Below are positions 18,261 through 29,130 of a stretch of DNA of 64,000 bases, one piece after another. The position numbers and the translations under genes were made by a program. Source of the stretch: Macrotis lagotis (Eukaryota; Chordata; Mammalia; Peramelemorphia; Peramelidae); the NCBI RefSeq assembly GCF_037893015.1, contig NC_133666.1, positions 624,041,352-624,105,351 on the forward strand, written 5' to 3'. The notes under the pieces are model-generated. The model did not search any database. It saw only the letters and a list, made by a program, of their open reading frames with translations, and was not told the DNA's origin. Position 1 is the stretch's first letter, and each line of letters begins with the position of its first letter.

Positions 18261-18636
18261 TCAGGATTTCCATATCATTTTAGAGGAAAGAAGAGTTAAA
18301 GACTATAGAATATCTCCTCCAGCATCAGATTAGAACACAGATTGAAGCCCCCATGTACAGAAAAGTACTTTTCTAAAAATCTATCAAAAATACAGGTTGG
18401 GCTTATCTTGGTCAGTAAGACAGATGAACAGACAGGAACCCCATCAAATTTCAAGCAATAAGGAAGCCTTGATCCTAGGTCAACCCCAGCTACTAGCCAG
18501 AATAGTGGTAGGGAGGGGCAAGGAATTGGGGCTCAGGCCCCCTGGTCAATTAAGAGTCACTGAGAAGCCTCTTGGTAAAAGGGAAGGCTCAAGGCCATAT
18601 TCAAAGAAAGCATGGAATCTCAGGAAGGATGCTCAC

Positions 18637-18667
18637 CTGGGGCTTAATGGCAAGAGTTAGCAGTCCT
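18637..18667 (-). pseudogene. ZNF gene 1, relic of the first coding exon
   Basis: A good donor (CCCCAG then GTGAGC) lies about 600 bases upstream of KRAB A, at the same relative place as the 33-base start exon of gene 3. By alignment with that exon the ATG reads AGG and two bases are missing. It may still be spliced as untranslated leader. This rests on comparison with gene 3 only. Confidence 0.45.
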
Positions 18668-18892
18668 CCCTAGTTCTCGAAAAGGAACCTGGGGGGGAAA
18701 AAAAATCTCAGAAGGAAGAGAATGAAGATGTGATATCAGATACTGATACAATAAAGGGGAATAAATACCCCAGGGAGAAGTGCAACCTGTGCCTTACAAC
18801 TACAGAAATCCTTTTCAGCCTTCAGCAAATCATCCTTAGGGGCATCACCCTTAGGGGCACTTCCAGATCTAAATTCATGATCTCATAATCTT

Positions 18893-19048
18893 TATTTTTT
18901 AGATTTTTTTTCCCAAGGCAAATGGGGTTAAGTGGTTTGCCCAAGACCACACAGCTAGGTAATTATTAAGGATCCAAGAGACCAGATTTGAACCCAGGTA
19001 CTCCTGACTCCAGGGTCAGTGCTTTATCCACTGTCACCTAGCTGCCCC
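18893..19048 (-). repeat. Young tRNA-type marsupial SINE
   Basis: Reversed copy; duplication TCATAATCTTT both sides. It faces an opposite copy 28 bases away. Confidence 0.85.
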
Positions 19049-19076
19049 TCATAATCTTTTAAGAACCAATTCACTT

Positions 19077-19240
19077 GGGGCGGCTAGGTGGTGCAGTGGA
19101 TAGAGCACTGGCCTTGGAGTCAGGAGTACCTGAGTTCAAATCCGGCCTCAGACACTTAATAATTACCTAGCTGTGTGGCCTTGGGCAAGCCACTCAACCC
19201 CATTGCCTTGCAAAATCTAAAAAAAAAAAAAAAAAAAAAA
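19077..19240 (+). repeat. Young tRNA-type marsupial SINE
   Basis: Forward copy with long A tail; duplication AATTCACTTG both sides. Near consensus. Confidence 0.86.
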
Positions 19241-19679
19241 TTCACTTGCTAATTTTCTCATGAAATCTTCCCTTCTTTTCCCAATCTTCCCACCTCCCAC
19301 CATTCCAAAGAGAATTAATCTCCTTACTTTGCCTGAATTAGTTTTATAGCCTAATCTTTAAGAATAATGCATGAGAGAAGAGGTATTAGACTGCCTACCA
19401 AACTGAAGGTCTACAGAACTTGTGTGGACCTCATGATTGTATACTTGTGAAACTTTGACAGTCTACCAGTACCAGGCCAGGAAACAGAGTAGTTTGCATT
19501 TGAATTGTCTTAGCAAACACTTGGCAAGATAAAGTAACTGACACTGAAGTCCTTTCCTGAGGTAAATTGCCAAGCATTCAAGTTCTACTGAAGAAAACAA
19601 AATTCTGATGAGCTGGTCATGTTGTTCAAATGTCAAATTTACATTTGCTTAAAAGACTATTTTATGGAGAACTTATACA

Positions 19680-20025
19680 AGGGAAGAGCTCATAGGGAAG
19701 GAGTCAGAAGATACAGGGACACATTCAAGATCTCTCTGAAGAACTTTGTGTGACATGGGCACAGAACTACCCAGTATGGCATGCCCATATCAATGAAGGC
19801 ACTGTGTTCTATGAGCAAAATAAAAAAACTACAGTAGTTCAAAAGAAACATGAGATGCACAAATTTAGAGACATCTCCACTCCAAATGTGCATGTGGATT
19901 ATTCGTGTCAGAACTGGGGTACAGTTTTCTGAACTCACTGTTCTGACCAAGCACAGCTGGAAACTCACTGTACCTAGATTCCGACAAATGGAAGTCATTT
20001 TGGTCCTCTTCAAGAATGAAAGACA
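19680..20025 (+). repeat. Old non-LTR LINE 3' fragment
   Basis: TGTGTGACATGGGCACAGAA, GCACAAATTTAGAGACATCT and GTCATTTTGGTCCTCTTCAA resemble the end of a LINE frame with a zinc-knuckle-like tail. HAL1-like copy A sits in it; its last bases continue at 23371. Confidence 0.4.
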
Positions 20026-20769
20026 GGTGGAGCCAAGATATGGACAAGAGAGGAACATCTCTTAGGCGCTCTCTCATAAAACTATAAACTAAGGACTCTA
20101 ACTAAATTTTCGAAAGACAGAACCCACAGAGGGACCCAATGAGGCAGTTCTCCTACTTAAGGTAACCTGGAAAAGAGAAGAAAGGCTCTGCTCCCTGGAG
20201 TTGGAGGGGTGGCCCACCAGAGGGGTGGCCTCCCAGAGTGAAAGAACTTCAGCCTCCTGGAGGCAGCCCCAGGGTGTTGGGAGCCGAGGCTCACAGCAGT
20301 GGGGGAGTTTTCTGAGCTACACCCCGGGGAGCACCGGAAACAAGCTGGGGGAACAGAGGGGGACCTCTGCCAGAGAGAGCATGTGAAGCCCAGCCCTCAG
20401 GGCACACACCAAGGAACTTGGTCTAGCAGCAGCCCAGATCCAGGAAACATAAGCAGGTGGAGCTGGTAAGCAGGAGGCCCCAGGGCATGAGCCCATTGAG
20501 CTGAGGGAGGGTAGTGAAGAGAGAGACTGCCAAGCTCTGGCCTGTCCCTGGAACAGGACTCTGGGGTTCTGACCACATTCAGATCCTGATCGCTGTCTAG
20601 GCCCCCCCATAGAACAGCAGGACGCCCTCCACCTCAGCCCCATAGCAGAGGGGGGAGCATATGGTCATTCACAGACCAGGAGGGAGGACAGAACCTCACA
20701 CACTGAGATCCTTGTGGGAGTGTCCCAAAAGCTCAGGAAGCACCCCAAAAACAGGATTAGGCTGGGAAA

Positions 20770-21884
20770 ATGAGCAAGCAGAGAAACAAAAGGAACAACA
20801 TTGAGAAATATTTTGCCTGTGAGCCCAAGAAGGATCAAAACACTCAGTCTGAAGATGAGGATGCACAAGCTCCTGCATCTAAAGACTTCCAAGAAAAACA
20901 GAAATTGGGCTCAGGCTATGACAGAGTTCAAAAAAGACTTTGAAAATCAAATGAGGGAGATAGAAGAAAAACTGGGAAAAGAAATGAGAGAGATGCAGGA
21001 AAAACATGAAAATGAAGTCAGCAGCTTAGTCAAGGAAATTCAAAAAAATGCTGAAGAAAATAGCATGCTAAAAAGCAGCTTAGGTCAAATAGATAAAACA
21101 GTCCAAAAAGTTATTGAGGAGAAGAATGCTTTAAAAAAGCAGAATTGGCCAGATGGAAAAAGAGATAAGAAAGCTCTCTGAGGAAAACAAATCCTTCAGA
21201 CAAAGAACAGAACTCAGAGAGATTGATGAATTTACCAGAAATCAGGACTCAATACTTCAAAACCAAATGAATGAAAAATTAGAAGAAAATGTGAAATATC
21301 TCATTGAAAAAACAACTGATATGGGAAAAAGATTTAGAAAAGATAATCTAAAAATTATTGGAATACCTGAAAGTCATGATCAGGAAAAGAGCCTTGACAT
21401 CATTTTCAAAGAATTACTACAGGAAAATTGCCCTGATATCCTAGAAGCATAGGGGAAAATAGAAATGGAGAGAACCCACCGATCTCCCTGAGAAAAAGAT
21501 CCCAAAAAACCAACCCCCAGAAATATTATAGCCAAGTTCCAGAACTCCCAAGTCAAAGAGAAAATATTACAAGCAGCCAGAATGACATAGTTCAAATACC
21601 ATGGAGCTGCAATCAGGATCTCACAGGACTTAGCAGCAACTACATTAAAAGCTCATAGGGATTGGAATATAATATTCCAGAAGGCAAAAGAGCTTAGAAT
21701 GCAACCGAGAATTAGCTACCCAGCAAGACTGAATGTCCTCTTCCAGGGAAAAAGATGGACTTTCAATGAACCAGGGGAATTTCAAATGTTCCTGTTGGAA
21801 TGGCCAGAGCTGAACAGAAGGTCTGATCTTCAAATACAGGACTCAGGTGAAGCATACAGAGTGGAGGAGAAGGGGAAAATATGA
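20770..21884 (+). pseudogene. L1 ORF1-like relic of copy A
   Basis: The frame begins MSKQRNKRNNIEKYFACEPK. A charged N-terminal tail is followed by a long coiled coil (EIEEKLGKEMREMQEK), the RRM motif FRKDNLKIIGIPE and a C-terminal domain ending near YPARLNVLFQGKRWTFNEPG, matching the order of L1 ORF1p (Transposase_22). Frame slips near 20935 and 21140, an in-frame stop near 21451 and further shifts downstream break it. In an active source it would coat its RNA as a trimer. Confidence 0.75.
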
Positions 21885-22353
21885 AGGACTTAATGATGAT
21901 GAACTCCATGTATTCCTGTATAGAAAAATGACACTGATAATACTCACATGAACCTTCTCAATAAACAGAGCAGGTAGAAGGTGCTTTTATAGATGAAGCA
22001 CAGGAGAAAACTGAATTTGAAGATATATTGTGGTATAAAAATGGAGTCAATAGATAACAGGGAAATGTAAAGGGAGAAAGAAAAAGGAGAAGAGGAATAG
22101 GCTAAGATATTTCATATAATAAGATTTTTCTTTATTACAGTGAGCTATTGCAATGATATGGAAGGGGGGAAGGCAAGGGGAAATGAGGGAATCTGCTCTC
22201 ATCAGAGGTGGCTAGGAGAGGAAATAGCATATATACTCAATGGAGTATAGACATCTGGAGTAAGGAGAGAAGGGGGACAAGGGGAAGGGGTGGGGATGTG
22301 AATGATGGAGGAGAGGATGGACCATGGGGGAAGAGTGGTCAGATATAACACAT

Positions 22354-23045
22354 TTGCTTTTTTACTTCTTGCAAGGGGCTGGGATTGGATGGCCTGTCCA
22401 GGACCATAGGGCCAGGTAGATGCTGGGCTTAAGGGGTGGTATGGGGGCTCAAGGCCTCTTGGCCCCAGGGCCAGGGATCTGTCTGCTGCACCACTCAGCT
22501 ACCCTATAGTAGAGTCAGAGTGAAAGGAGAGAGAAAATATAGCACATGGTAGTGGAGAAATACCAAAGGAGGGAGTTGCGATCAGCAATGGCAATGGTGG
22601 AAAAATATGGAAGTATCTTTTGTGATGGACTTATCAGAAAGAATGTAATCCACCCGTGACAGAGTTGGTGGTGTTATTAGAACACAGACTGAAGCACATT
22701 TTTTATTATTATTATTTTGGGGGGGTGCAGGGCAAATGGGGCTGGGTGGTCTGCCTGGGGCCGCATAGCAGGGTGACCATTGGGTGTCTGAGGCCAGATT
22801 TGGACCTGGGTGCTCTGGGCTCAAGGGCCAGTGCTCTGTCCACCACCCAGCCACCCCTACTATTATTACTATTTTATTTTGGGTCTTTTTTTCTTCTTTT
22901 TTTGTTTTTTGCAGGACAGTGGGGTTGGGGGTGGCTTGCACATCACACAGCTGGGTGATTGTTGGGTGTACGGGGCCGGATATGGGCTCAGGTGCTCCTG
23001 GCTCCAGGGCTGGTGCTCTGTCCACTGTGCCACCTGGCCATACCT
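22354..23045 (+). repeat. Three antisense SINE-like modules in the 3' part of copy A
   Basis: Modules at about 22354-22505, 22690-22858 and 22885-23045. Each starts with a T-rich stretch and CTTGCAAGGGGCTGG- or GCAGGGCAAATGGGG-type sequence and ends in a GTGCCACCTGGCC-type head, as the genomic SINEs do in reverse. Copies B and C have the same three at the same spacing, so they belong to the element. Confidence 0.75.
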
Positions 23046-23198
23046 ACAATTATTACTATTATTTTTTTTACTTTAACTTTTTTCTCTCCCCTTTATCGCT
23101 CAAGCGAGTCTATACTTTTTTGGGAGGGGGTATTTTGTTTACTCTTAAACAAGAATATTTTGTTAAAATAAGAATAAATAAATATTAAATTAAACTAA

Positions 23199-23352
23199 TT
23201 TTTTTTTTAGGTTTTTGCAAGGCAAATGGGGTTAAGTGGCCTGCCCAAGGCCACACAGCTAGGCAATCACTAAGTGTCTGAGACCGGATTTGAACCCAGG
23301 TATTCCTGACTCCAAGGCCTGTGCTTTATCCACTTCGCCACCTAGCCGCCCC
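23199..23352 (-). repeat. Young tRNA-type marsupial SINE, inside the tail of HAL1-like copy A
   Basis: Duplication AAATATTAAATTAAA both sides, made from the element's own A/T-rich tail. It is therefore younger than copy A. Confidence 0.85.
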
Positions 23353-23499
23353 AAATATTAAATTAAAAAAAGAATGAAAGACAATAACTGAGGGAGAATA
23401 CTTACCAACTGAGGTTTGTTAAGAACTTCCCCATTCCTTTGGTTCCAGACAAATTGAATTTCTGTTGTTCTTAAAGACATACCATTTCTACTCTCTGCC

Positions 23500-23790
23500 T
23501 TTGCAATGGCTATATCACATTGACTGTATTGCACTGGCTGTATCCCATGCCTGAAATGCACTTCCACCTCTCAGAATCCCCATCTTCTCAGAGTTTGATT
23601 CAAGAGTCACTTCCTAAAAGGCCTTTCCTGGTCTTCTCAGTAGATGGTACTTTCCCACTCCCCAAGTTCACTAACAAATTGCTTTGTATTCATTTTAAAT
23701 TCCTTCAGTACAGGAGTCTTTTCACTTTTGCCTCTCTATCAACCCTGGCACAAAGTAAGCACTTAATGCTTGCTGATTAAGTGATAATTA
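23500..23790 (+). repeat. L2 LINE 3' end
   Basis: CCCATGCCTGAAATGCACTT, TTGATTCAAGAGTCACTTCC and CCTGGCACAAAGTAAGCACT. Confidence 0.68.
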
Positions 23791-23824
23791 TTGTTGGAAG
23801 AAGTTCTCAAACTGTGACAGTCAA

Positions 23825-24690
23825 TGCGCTAAATGCTGGGGGGGGGGGGGTAGATACAAAAAGGGACAAGACAGTCCCTCTCTCAAGAAGTTCACATTCT
23901 AATGAGGGAGACAACCAGCAAATAACTATTTACAAACAAGCTAAATAAATAGGCTATAAATAATGAAAGGATTAAAATTAAGAGGAGTTGGGAAGTTTTT
24001 TTGTGGAAGGTGGGATTTTAGTTGGAACTTGAAAGAAGCCAGGAGTCAGAAATGAGAACATTCCAGGTATGGGACATGGAGCCAAGGAATGTTTTATTCA
24101 AGGAACAGCAAAGAGGCCAGTACCACATGCCTACCTAGCCAGGAATAAGGTGTGAGAAGATTGGAAGGGAGAAGAGAACTAGGTTATGAGAGGTGTTGAA
24201 TGCCGTTCAATTTTTTTAGGATTTTACATTTACATTTGATCCTGAAGGTGATAGAGAGCCACTGGAGTAGATGATATGACTTTGCTTTAGGAAGATCACT
24301 TTGAAAGCTGAGTAGAAGATGCACTGAAGTGGGGAGAGACTTGTGGCAGGTTGACCAACTTACTATTGCAATGGTTCAAGATCAAGGTGATGAGGGCCTC
24401 TGTACCAGGGTGGTGGCAGATTCAGAGCAGAGAAAGGAGCATATTCAAAAGATATTACAAAGATAAACTCAACAGGCCTTAACAGATTGGGTAATGAGAA
24501 GTGAGAGAAAGTGAGGAGTTAAGAATGAGATCTCTGAGTCTGGGTGACTTGAGAGGATGGTAGTACCCTCAAATACAATATGGAAGTTTGGAGGTTTGTG
24601 TTTAAAATTTCTATGAGACTTCAATTTGCGAAGTCATATAGACAACTGAAAATGGGAAGAATGTGAATGTGTAGGCTAGGTGTTCAATAT
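23825..24690. repeat. Old dispersed repeat, second copy
   Basis: TTCACATTCTAATGAGGGAG, GAACATTCCAGGTATGGGAC, TTACTATTGCAATGGTTCAA. Same order as the 6.1 kb copy, better kept. A G13 run at 23838 lies near its start. Confidence 0.55.
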
Positions 24691-24861
24691 GCAAGGCAAG
24701 AATAAGCTTATTCCTGACCTCAAGATGTTAATATTTTACTGGGGCATAAAACAACCAGAAGACAGATAAATACAAGGTAATTTTAGCAAGGAGAAAGCAC
24801 CAAAACTGAGGGATGTGAAAGAAAGTGGAGCATGGAAGAAAGATAGAGAACCAGGGGTAGA

Positions 24862-25033
24862 GGGGCAGCTAGGTGGCGTAGTGGATAAAGCACCAGCCTT
24901 GGAGTCAGGAGAACCTGGGTTCAAATCTGGTCTCAGACACTTAATATAAATTACCTAGCTGTGTGGCCTTGGGAAAGCCACTTAACCCCGTTTGCCTTGC
25001 AAAAAAAAAAAAAAAAACCTAAAAAAAAAAAAA
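24862..25033 (+). repeat. Young tRNA-type marsupial SINE
   Basis: Forward copy with a double A tail (A17, CCT, A13); duplication AGAACCRGGGTAG. Confidence 0.84.
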
Positions 25034-25094
25034 GAACCGGGGTAGGGAAGGGGAGTAAATTACAGGGATAGGAGATAACAAGATAATGAAAACA

Positions 25095-25330
25095 GGAGAT
25101 GGAATGAAAATCAAATTAACCAGTATTTATTAAACACCTACTATGTACCAGTACTGAAGATACAAATAAAAGTTCATTTTTTTAAAAAGATAAGTCCCTA
25201 CCCTCAAGGAGCTTACAGTCTAATTGAATGGAGAAAAACAATTTGGTTGGTTTGTAGAATGTGAAATAAAGAGAACAAGGTATGGTGGAGGTAGATTATA
25301 GAAGGTTTTTCATAACATTCATAGCAAGTT
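25095..25330. repeat. Old dispersed repeat, short third copy
   Basis: TTATTAAACACCTACTATGT and CCCTCAAGGAGCTTACAGTC, the opening part of the same repeat. Confidence 0.5.
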
Positions 25331-25444
25331 AAGGAATTTGTACCTTATCATAAAGACAATACAAAAATCACTTAACATACAAAAGCGAGGAAATCTTTAA
25401 AACTTATATTTATAGATTCAGTCATTGTAATTTATTAAGCATTT

Positions 25445-25650
25445 ACTATGGAATAAAAAAATATCACAGAACTTAAGCGTCAGAAGAGACTTCAGTGGCC
25501 ATCTAGTTCAATACATGTAGGAAAAGAATCCCCACTATTAATATTTCTGACAAGTGGTTACTCAGCTCAGGTTGAAGACCTCCAAGGAGTGAGAACCCAA
25601 CCCTCAAGAAGTAGCCCATTTCCTTTTGGGGCAGTTCTAACTATTTTTTT
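25445..25650 (-). repeat. CR1/L3-type LINE fragment, reversed
   Basis: GCCATCTAGTTCAATACATG, TTCTGACAAGTGGTTACTCA, GTTGAAGACCTCCAAGGAGT. Confidence 0.55.
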
Positions 25651-26159
25651 CCTTTTCTCCCTTTTATTATTAAAATGTTTATCTTAAACACTAAGTAAAA
25701 GGAGAAATGTATATCCTATAGAACAGGAGGGGATTGTAACTGAAACTTAAGAATTTCTATTATATATAGAGCTTGTTTTAATTTTTAAGAGCAAAATTTA
25801 ATTATTATATGTAGCATACATGTCCTAACGCTTAAAACTGCACTAAGACATTTGAAACACCTTGTAATACAGGATAAATGTTTATTACCTTTATTTAACT
25901 ATCCCCTTCCCCACCATTTCCTGAGATGAGGTTCTCAATTATGCTGGAAACTCTCCTCCAACCTAGCCTATCTAGTAGCATTTGTAATTATGACATATAA
26001 TACAATACATATTAATAAAACATAACATATTTACATAAAATAAAAAATTCAACCTGTAACTTTCAAAGCTTGAAATTATTTTTATTCATTATTTTTAATT
26101 TACTTATTTTTTAGTTTATTTATTACTTATTATCACAAATTATTCCATTATTTTTAAAA

Positions 26160-26300
26160 ATTTTTTTAGGTTTTTGGGGTTAAGTGGCTTGCCCAAGGCC
26201 ACACAGCTAGGTAATTATTAAGTGTCTGAGGTCAGATTTGAACTCAGGGACTCCTGACTCCAGGGCGGGTGATCTATGTACTGTGCCACCTAGGTGCCCC
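26160..26300 (-). repeat. Young tRNA-type marsupial SINE, at the edge of the CpG island
   Basis: Reversed copy lacking the TGCAAGGCAATG part of the tail. It borders the CpG island on the gene 1 side. Confidence 0.8.
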
Positions 26301-26903
26301 CGGACAGTTTTAATTATTAAAGCCCAACAGGCCTCTTGGCACCCCTTTGCTTTTTGTTCTCCCTCAATTAGAGTAAATCTCACCCCTCCTCCGCATGCCC
26401 CCTTCCGAGGTTTGAAGGCGGCTCTGATGCCTCCCCTGACCCTGCCCGGAGCCTTCTCTTCAGTAGGGGGTTTGCGGGCCACCTCTGCCCCGGGACCCTG
26501 AGGACTTGCCTGTGGTCCTGCCTTTGGGGCGCACAGCCCCGGGCGGGGGGGCCGAGCACAGCCCCGGGCGGGGGGGGGGGCCGAGCACAGCCCCGGGCTG
26601 GGGGACGCACGTCGGGGGTCGCCCAGCTCGACCAAGGCTCCTTCCACACCCGGCCCCGCTACTTGTGAACACAACTCGGAGTTTCTGGGGCTCGGAAACC
26701 GGAGGCGGGGCACTACCCCCGGGGGCCCCGGGAGGCCAAGCTAGAAGTGGGGGGACGGCGGCGCCACACTGCGGCTGCGCCCCCCGGGGGGGAGGTGGGC
26801 GGCTCGGGGGTCGGCCACGCGGAAGCGGCATCCCGGGTGGGAGGGATGGAAGAGGCCGCTCCTTCCCTACTGCCCCCCGCCCCGGCCGAGCCGGCTCACT
26901 CAC

Positions 26904-27085
26904 CCTGGGCTTCCCACGAAGCAGAGCCTCGGACGGGAAGGGCCGCGCCCTCCGGCATCTGCCCGGTGCTGTGGCCCCGCCGCCGCCTCGGGGGCGCCTC
27001 TGCTCCGCGGCCCCCGGCCGCTGCGGCCGCCCCCGGGGAGAGGGGCGCGCCCGTCCGGGCCTCCGGGCGAGCGGAAACCGCCACC
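26904..27085 (-). other. Putative non-coding first exon of ZNF gene 1
   Basis: The 3' border is set by the donor at 26904; the 5' border is only estimated from the CCAAT box. It would be spliced to the 18.6 kb relic or straight to KRAB A. No coding start is proposed here. Confidence 0.4.
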
Positions 27086-27169
27086 AATCAAAGTATCCCG
27101 GCCGCGCCTCGGACCCGCCCCCTCGGCATCCCGCGCTGGGATTGGACGGGCCCTCCCGAGGGCGGTACT

Positions 27170-27217
27170 TCCGGCCGGCCGGGTGGCGCGGAGGGCGCGA
27201 AGGGCGCTGCCCCGAGG
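27170..27217 (+). other. Putative non-coding first exon of ZNF gene 2
   Basis: A short GC-rich leader follows the ETS-type site and ends at the donor GTGAGTG after 27217. Next in line on this strand is the start-codon exon ending at 36037. The transcription start is an estimate. Confidence 0.4.
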
Positions 27218-27627
27218 GTGAGTGCGGGACCCGAGGGAGGAGGGGTGTGAGAGCGCCTGCAGTTGGGGGAGGGGAATGCGCGCGGGGGGTGGTCGGGAGC
27301 CCCGAGTTCCAGTCCAGCCTCCGACTGTCACAGCTCCCAACTCCCCCCTTCGCTAAAGTGGGGCTGCGAGGCGAGTTGAGGGGGGCTTGGGCCTCGCTTG
27401 CAGCCATTCGGCGGGTTGGCCTATAATTCGAATACCTCACCTCCGGGCTTTGGGCAGCCTTCTTCCCGCATTGTCCGGTTACCTCCGCGGAGGAAGTCTG
27501 CTGCGCCCACGTCGGCCTCCCCGAGCTGTGCGAGACCCCCGCCGTCCACAGGCAGGGGTCTGTCAGCCGGGGCCGTCAGCTACGTGGCGGGAGGACTGGG
27601 ACAGTTCCGAGGCGGGCACATCCTAGC

Positions 27628-27720
27628 TGGCCCTGGGTTCAAATCCGGCCTCTTGCCTAGCTGTGTGGCCTTGGGCAAGCCACTTAACCCCATTGCCTTG
27701 CAAAAACCTTTAAAAAAGAA
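27628..27720 (+). repeat. Truncated young SINE at the other edge of the CpG island
   Basis: Only the 3' half, starting at CCCTGGGTTCAAATCCGG, with an inner gap. The head is missing. Confidence 0.75.
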
Positions 27721-27906
27721 ACAAAAAGTCACTTGTGGAGGAAAAGGGCATCAGCCACCTCGGGGGAGGTTGGGGATTATAAGGCAGGAAAGGCCGGGCG
27801 TGGAAGCAGTCAATGGGTAGCCAGCTATTAATGAAATCCCATGTGCCAAGGCGGCCGTGCCAGGAACCCGGGATATGAGGCAAAGCAGGACTGAAAAGAC
27901 ATAGAA

Positions 27907-28062
27907 GGGGGCGGCTAGGTGCCACAGTGGATAGAGCACCGGCCCTGGAGTCAGGAGTACCTGAGTTCAAATCCGGTCTCAGACACTTAATAATGACCTA
28001 GCTGTGTGGCCTTGGGCAAGCCGCTTAACCCCTGTCTTACAAAAAAATAAACAAAAAAAAAA
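27907..28062 (+). repeat. Young tRNA-type marsupial SINE
   Basis: Forward copy in the first intron of ZNF gene 2; A tail broken by T and C. Confidence 0.83.
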
Positions 28063-28207
28063 CTAGGAAAGACCTGGGCATATTTGAAAGAGCAAACTCC
28101 TGGAGGCCACGGGATCCGGGCATAACACAGACAAAAGGATGGACTGACAGAGAGATTGGGAGATAATGTTGACTGATTAGAGGTGCTGCATTAAGAGAAG
28201 AGGTTAT

Positions 28208-28364
28208 GGGGTGGCTAGGTGGCGTAGTGGGTAAAGCACTGGCCTTGGAGTCAGGAGTACCTGGGTTCAAATCCGGTCTCAGACACTTAATAATTACCTA
28301 GCTGTGTGGCCTTGGGCATAACCCTATTTGCCTTGCATAGAACCTAAAAAAAAAAAAAAAAAAA
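28208..28364 (+). repeat. Young tRNA-type marsupial SINE
   Basis: Forward copy; duplication near GAGAAGAGGTTAT / GAGAAAAGGTTAC. About 150 bases after the previous copy, same direction. Confidence 0.83.
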
Positions 28365-28904
28365 GAGAGAGAGAAAAGGTTACTCAGGTTGGGATTTCTG
28401 TTTTCTTAGTAAAGCTAAACAAGAACCTCTGCTGAGGAAGAAGTGCTGTCAGATATGAGAAAGAAAACAAGATTTAGAACAATAACTGTGAGGAATGTGA
28501 TGATGTGGAAGGATGAAAGGGTTACCTGGCTAAGTTCAGATAATATAACTACATTGTGCACCCAGTCAACAGGTTTGTATGACTTTCTTAACTGAGGTGA
28601 ATAAAGGGAAAACCAAGGTTAACAACATTAGTAGGACAATGGGGCAAGAGATTAAACATTAGAGTGCTATATGAAGGTGAATTGTTAATTTTTAGAATCC
28701 AGGTGGGTAATACGAATATTATCCCCATTTTATAGATAAGAAAAAATGCTTGAGAGAGGTTAAGAATCTTGTCCAATCAACTAGGAAATATATGAGACAG
28801 AATAGATGAAGTCAGAGCTCTCCCAACTCAAAATTCCAGTATTCTTTCTACTGCAACAGGTTGCCTCTTTATATAAAGTTTTTTGCAAACCTTAAAGCAT
28901 TATT

Positions 28905-29130
28905 TAAATATTTTGATTCTACTATATCATTCTGCATAACTTTCTAATGTCTTTCATTATTGTATTCTTTATGGGGTTTTTTCCATTTCTTACAGCATAA
29001 TAATATTCCATTAACTTTGTATATCAGCTTGAACCATTCCCCCCATCATTAGCCATCTGGTTTATTTTCAGTTTGCTTTTTAAAATGCTATTTTTTATAC
29101 AAATCAGATTCTTCCCATTCCCTACCTAAT
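28905..29130 (-). repeat. L1 ORF2 end fragment, reversed
   Basis: AATATTCCATTAACTTTGTA, CAGCTTGAACCATTCC, TCATTAGCCATCTGGTTTAT. Confidence 0.45.

Larger units (their letters stand above)
20026..23370 (+). mobile_element. HAL1-like element, copy A (ORF1-only L1 derivative)
   Basis: Bounded by a target-site duplication AGAATGAAAGACA (20013-20025 and 23371-23383). Inside are a GC-rich leader of about 740 bases, an L1 ORF1-like frame, a 3' part with three antisense SINE-like modules, and an AATAAA-rich end rather than pure poly(A). No ORF2 is visible. A SINE (23199-23352) entered its tail later. Without it the element is about 3.2 kb, the same as copies B and C. It landed in the tail of an older LINE-like repeat, since TTTTGGTCCTCTTCAAGAAT runs into its left border. 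Known: HAL1 elements are L1 derivatives with ORF1 only, copied by L1 in trans. Confidence 0.8.
26380..27640. promoter_or_regulatory. CpG island, likely bidirectional promoter of ZNF genes 1 and 2
   Basis: This is the only long CpG-dense block in an otherwise AT-rich window. It lies between the two divergent genes. A CCAAT box is at 27084-27088, a reverse CCAAT at 27141-27145 and an ETS-type site ACTTCCGG at 27167-27174. On the plus strand a first-exon donor (CCGAGG then GTGAGTG) ends at 27217. On the minus strand a donor (GCCCAGG then GTGAGTG) ends at 26904. A start near 27.09 kb (minus) and 27.17 kb (plus) is inferred. The long open frames across the island are composition artefacts. Confidence 0.72.

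Noticed and set aside
19077-19240. tRNA-like heads of the SINEs as tRNA genes
   Set aside because: They are followed by the SINE body and A tail, flanked by target duplications and present many times. No intact cloverleaf was seen.
22582-23188. Frames of 100-150 codons in the 3' parts of the HAL1-like copies
   Set aside because: They cross the SINE-like modules and low-complexity spacers, and are not kept in frame between the three copies.
26460-27440. Open frames of about 300 codons on both strands in the CpG island
   Set aside because: GC-rich sequence has few stops. The products are Pro/Arg/Gly/Ala-rich with no family, both strands are open at once, and the region looks like promoter and leader.
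27907-28364. Short frames beginning MNPGTPDSK or MNSGTPDSR at many places
   Set aside because: The same peptide comes from the reversed SINE each time; it is not a gene family.
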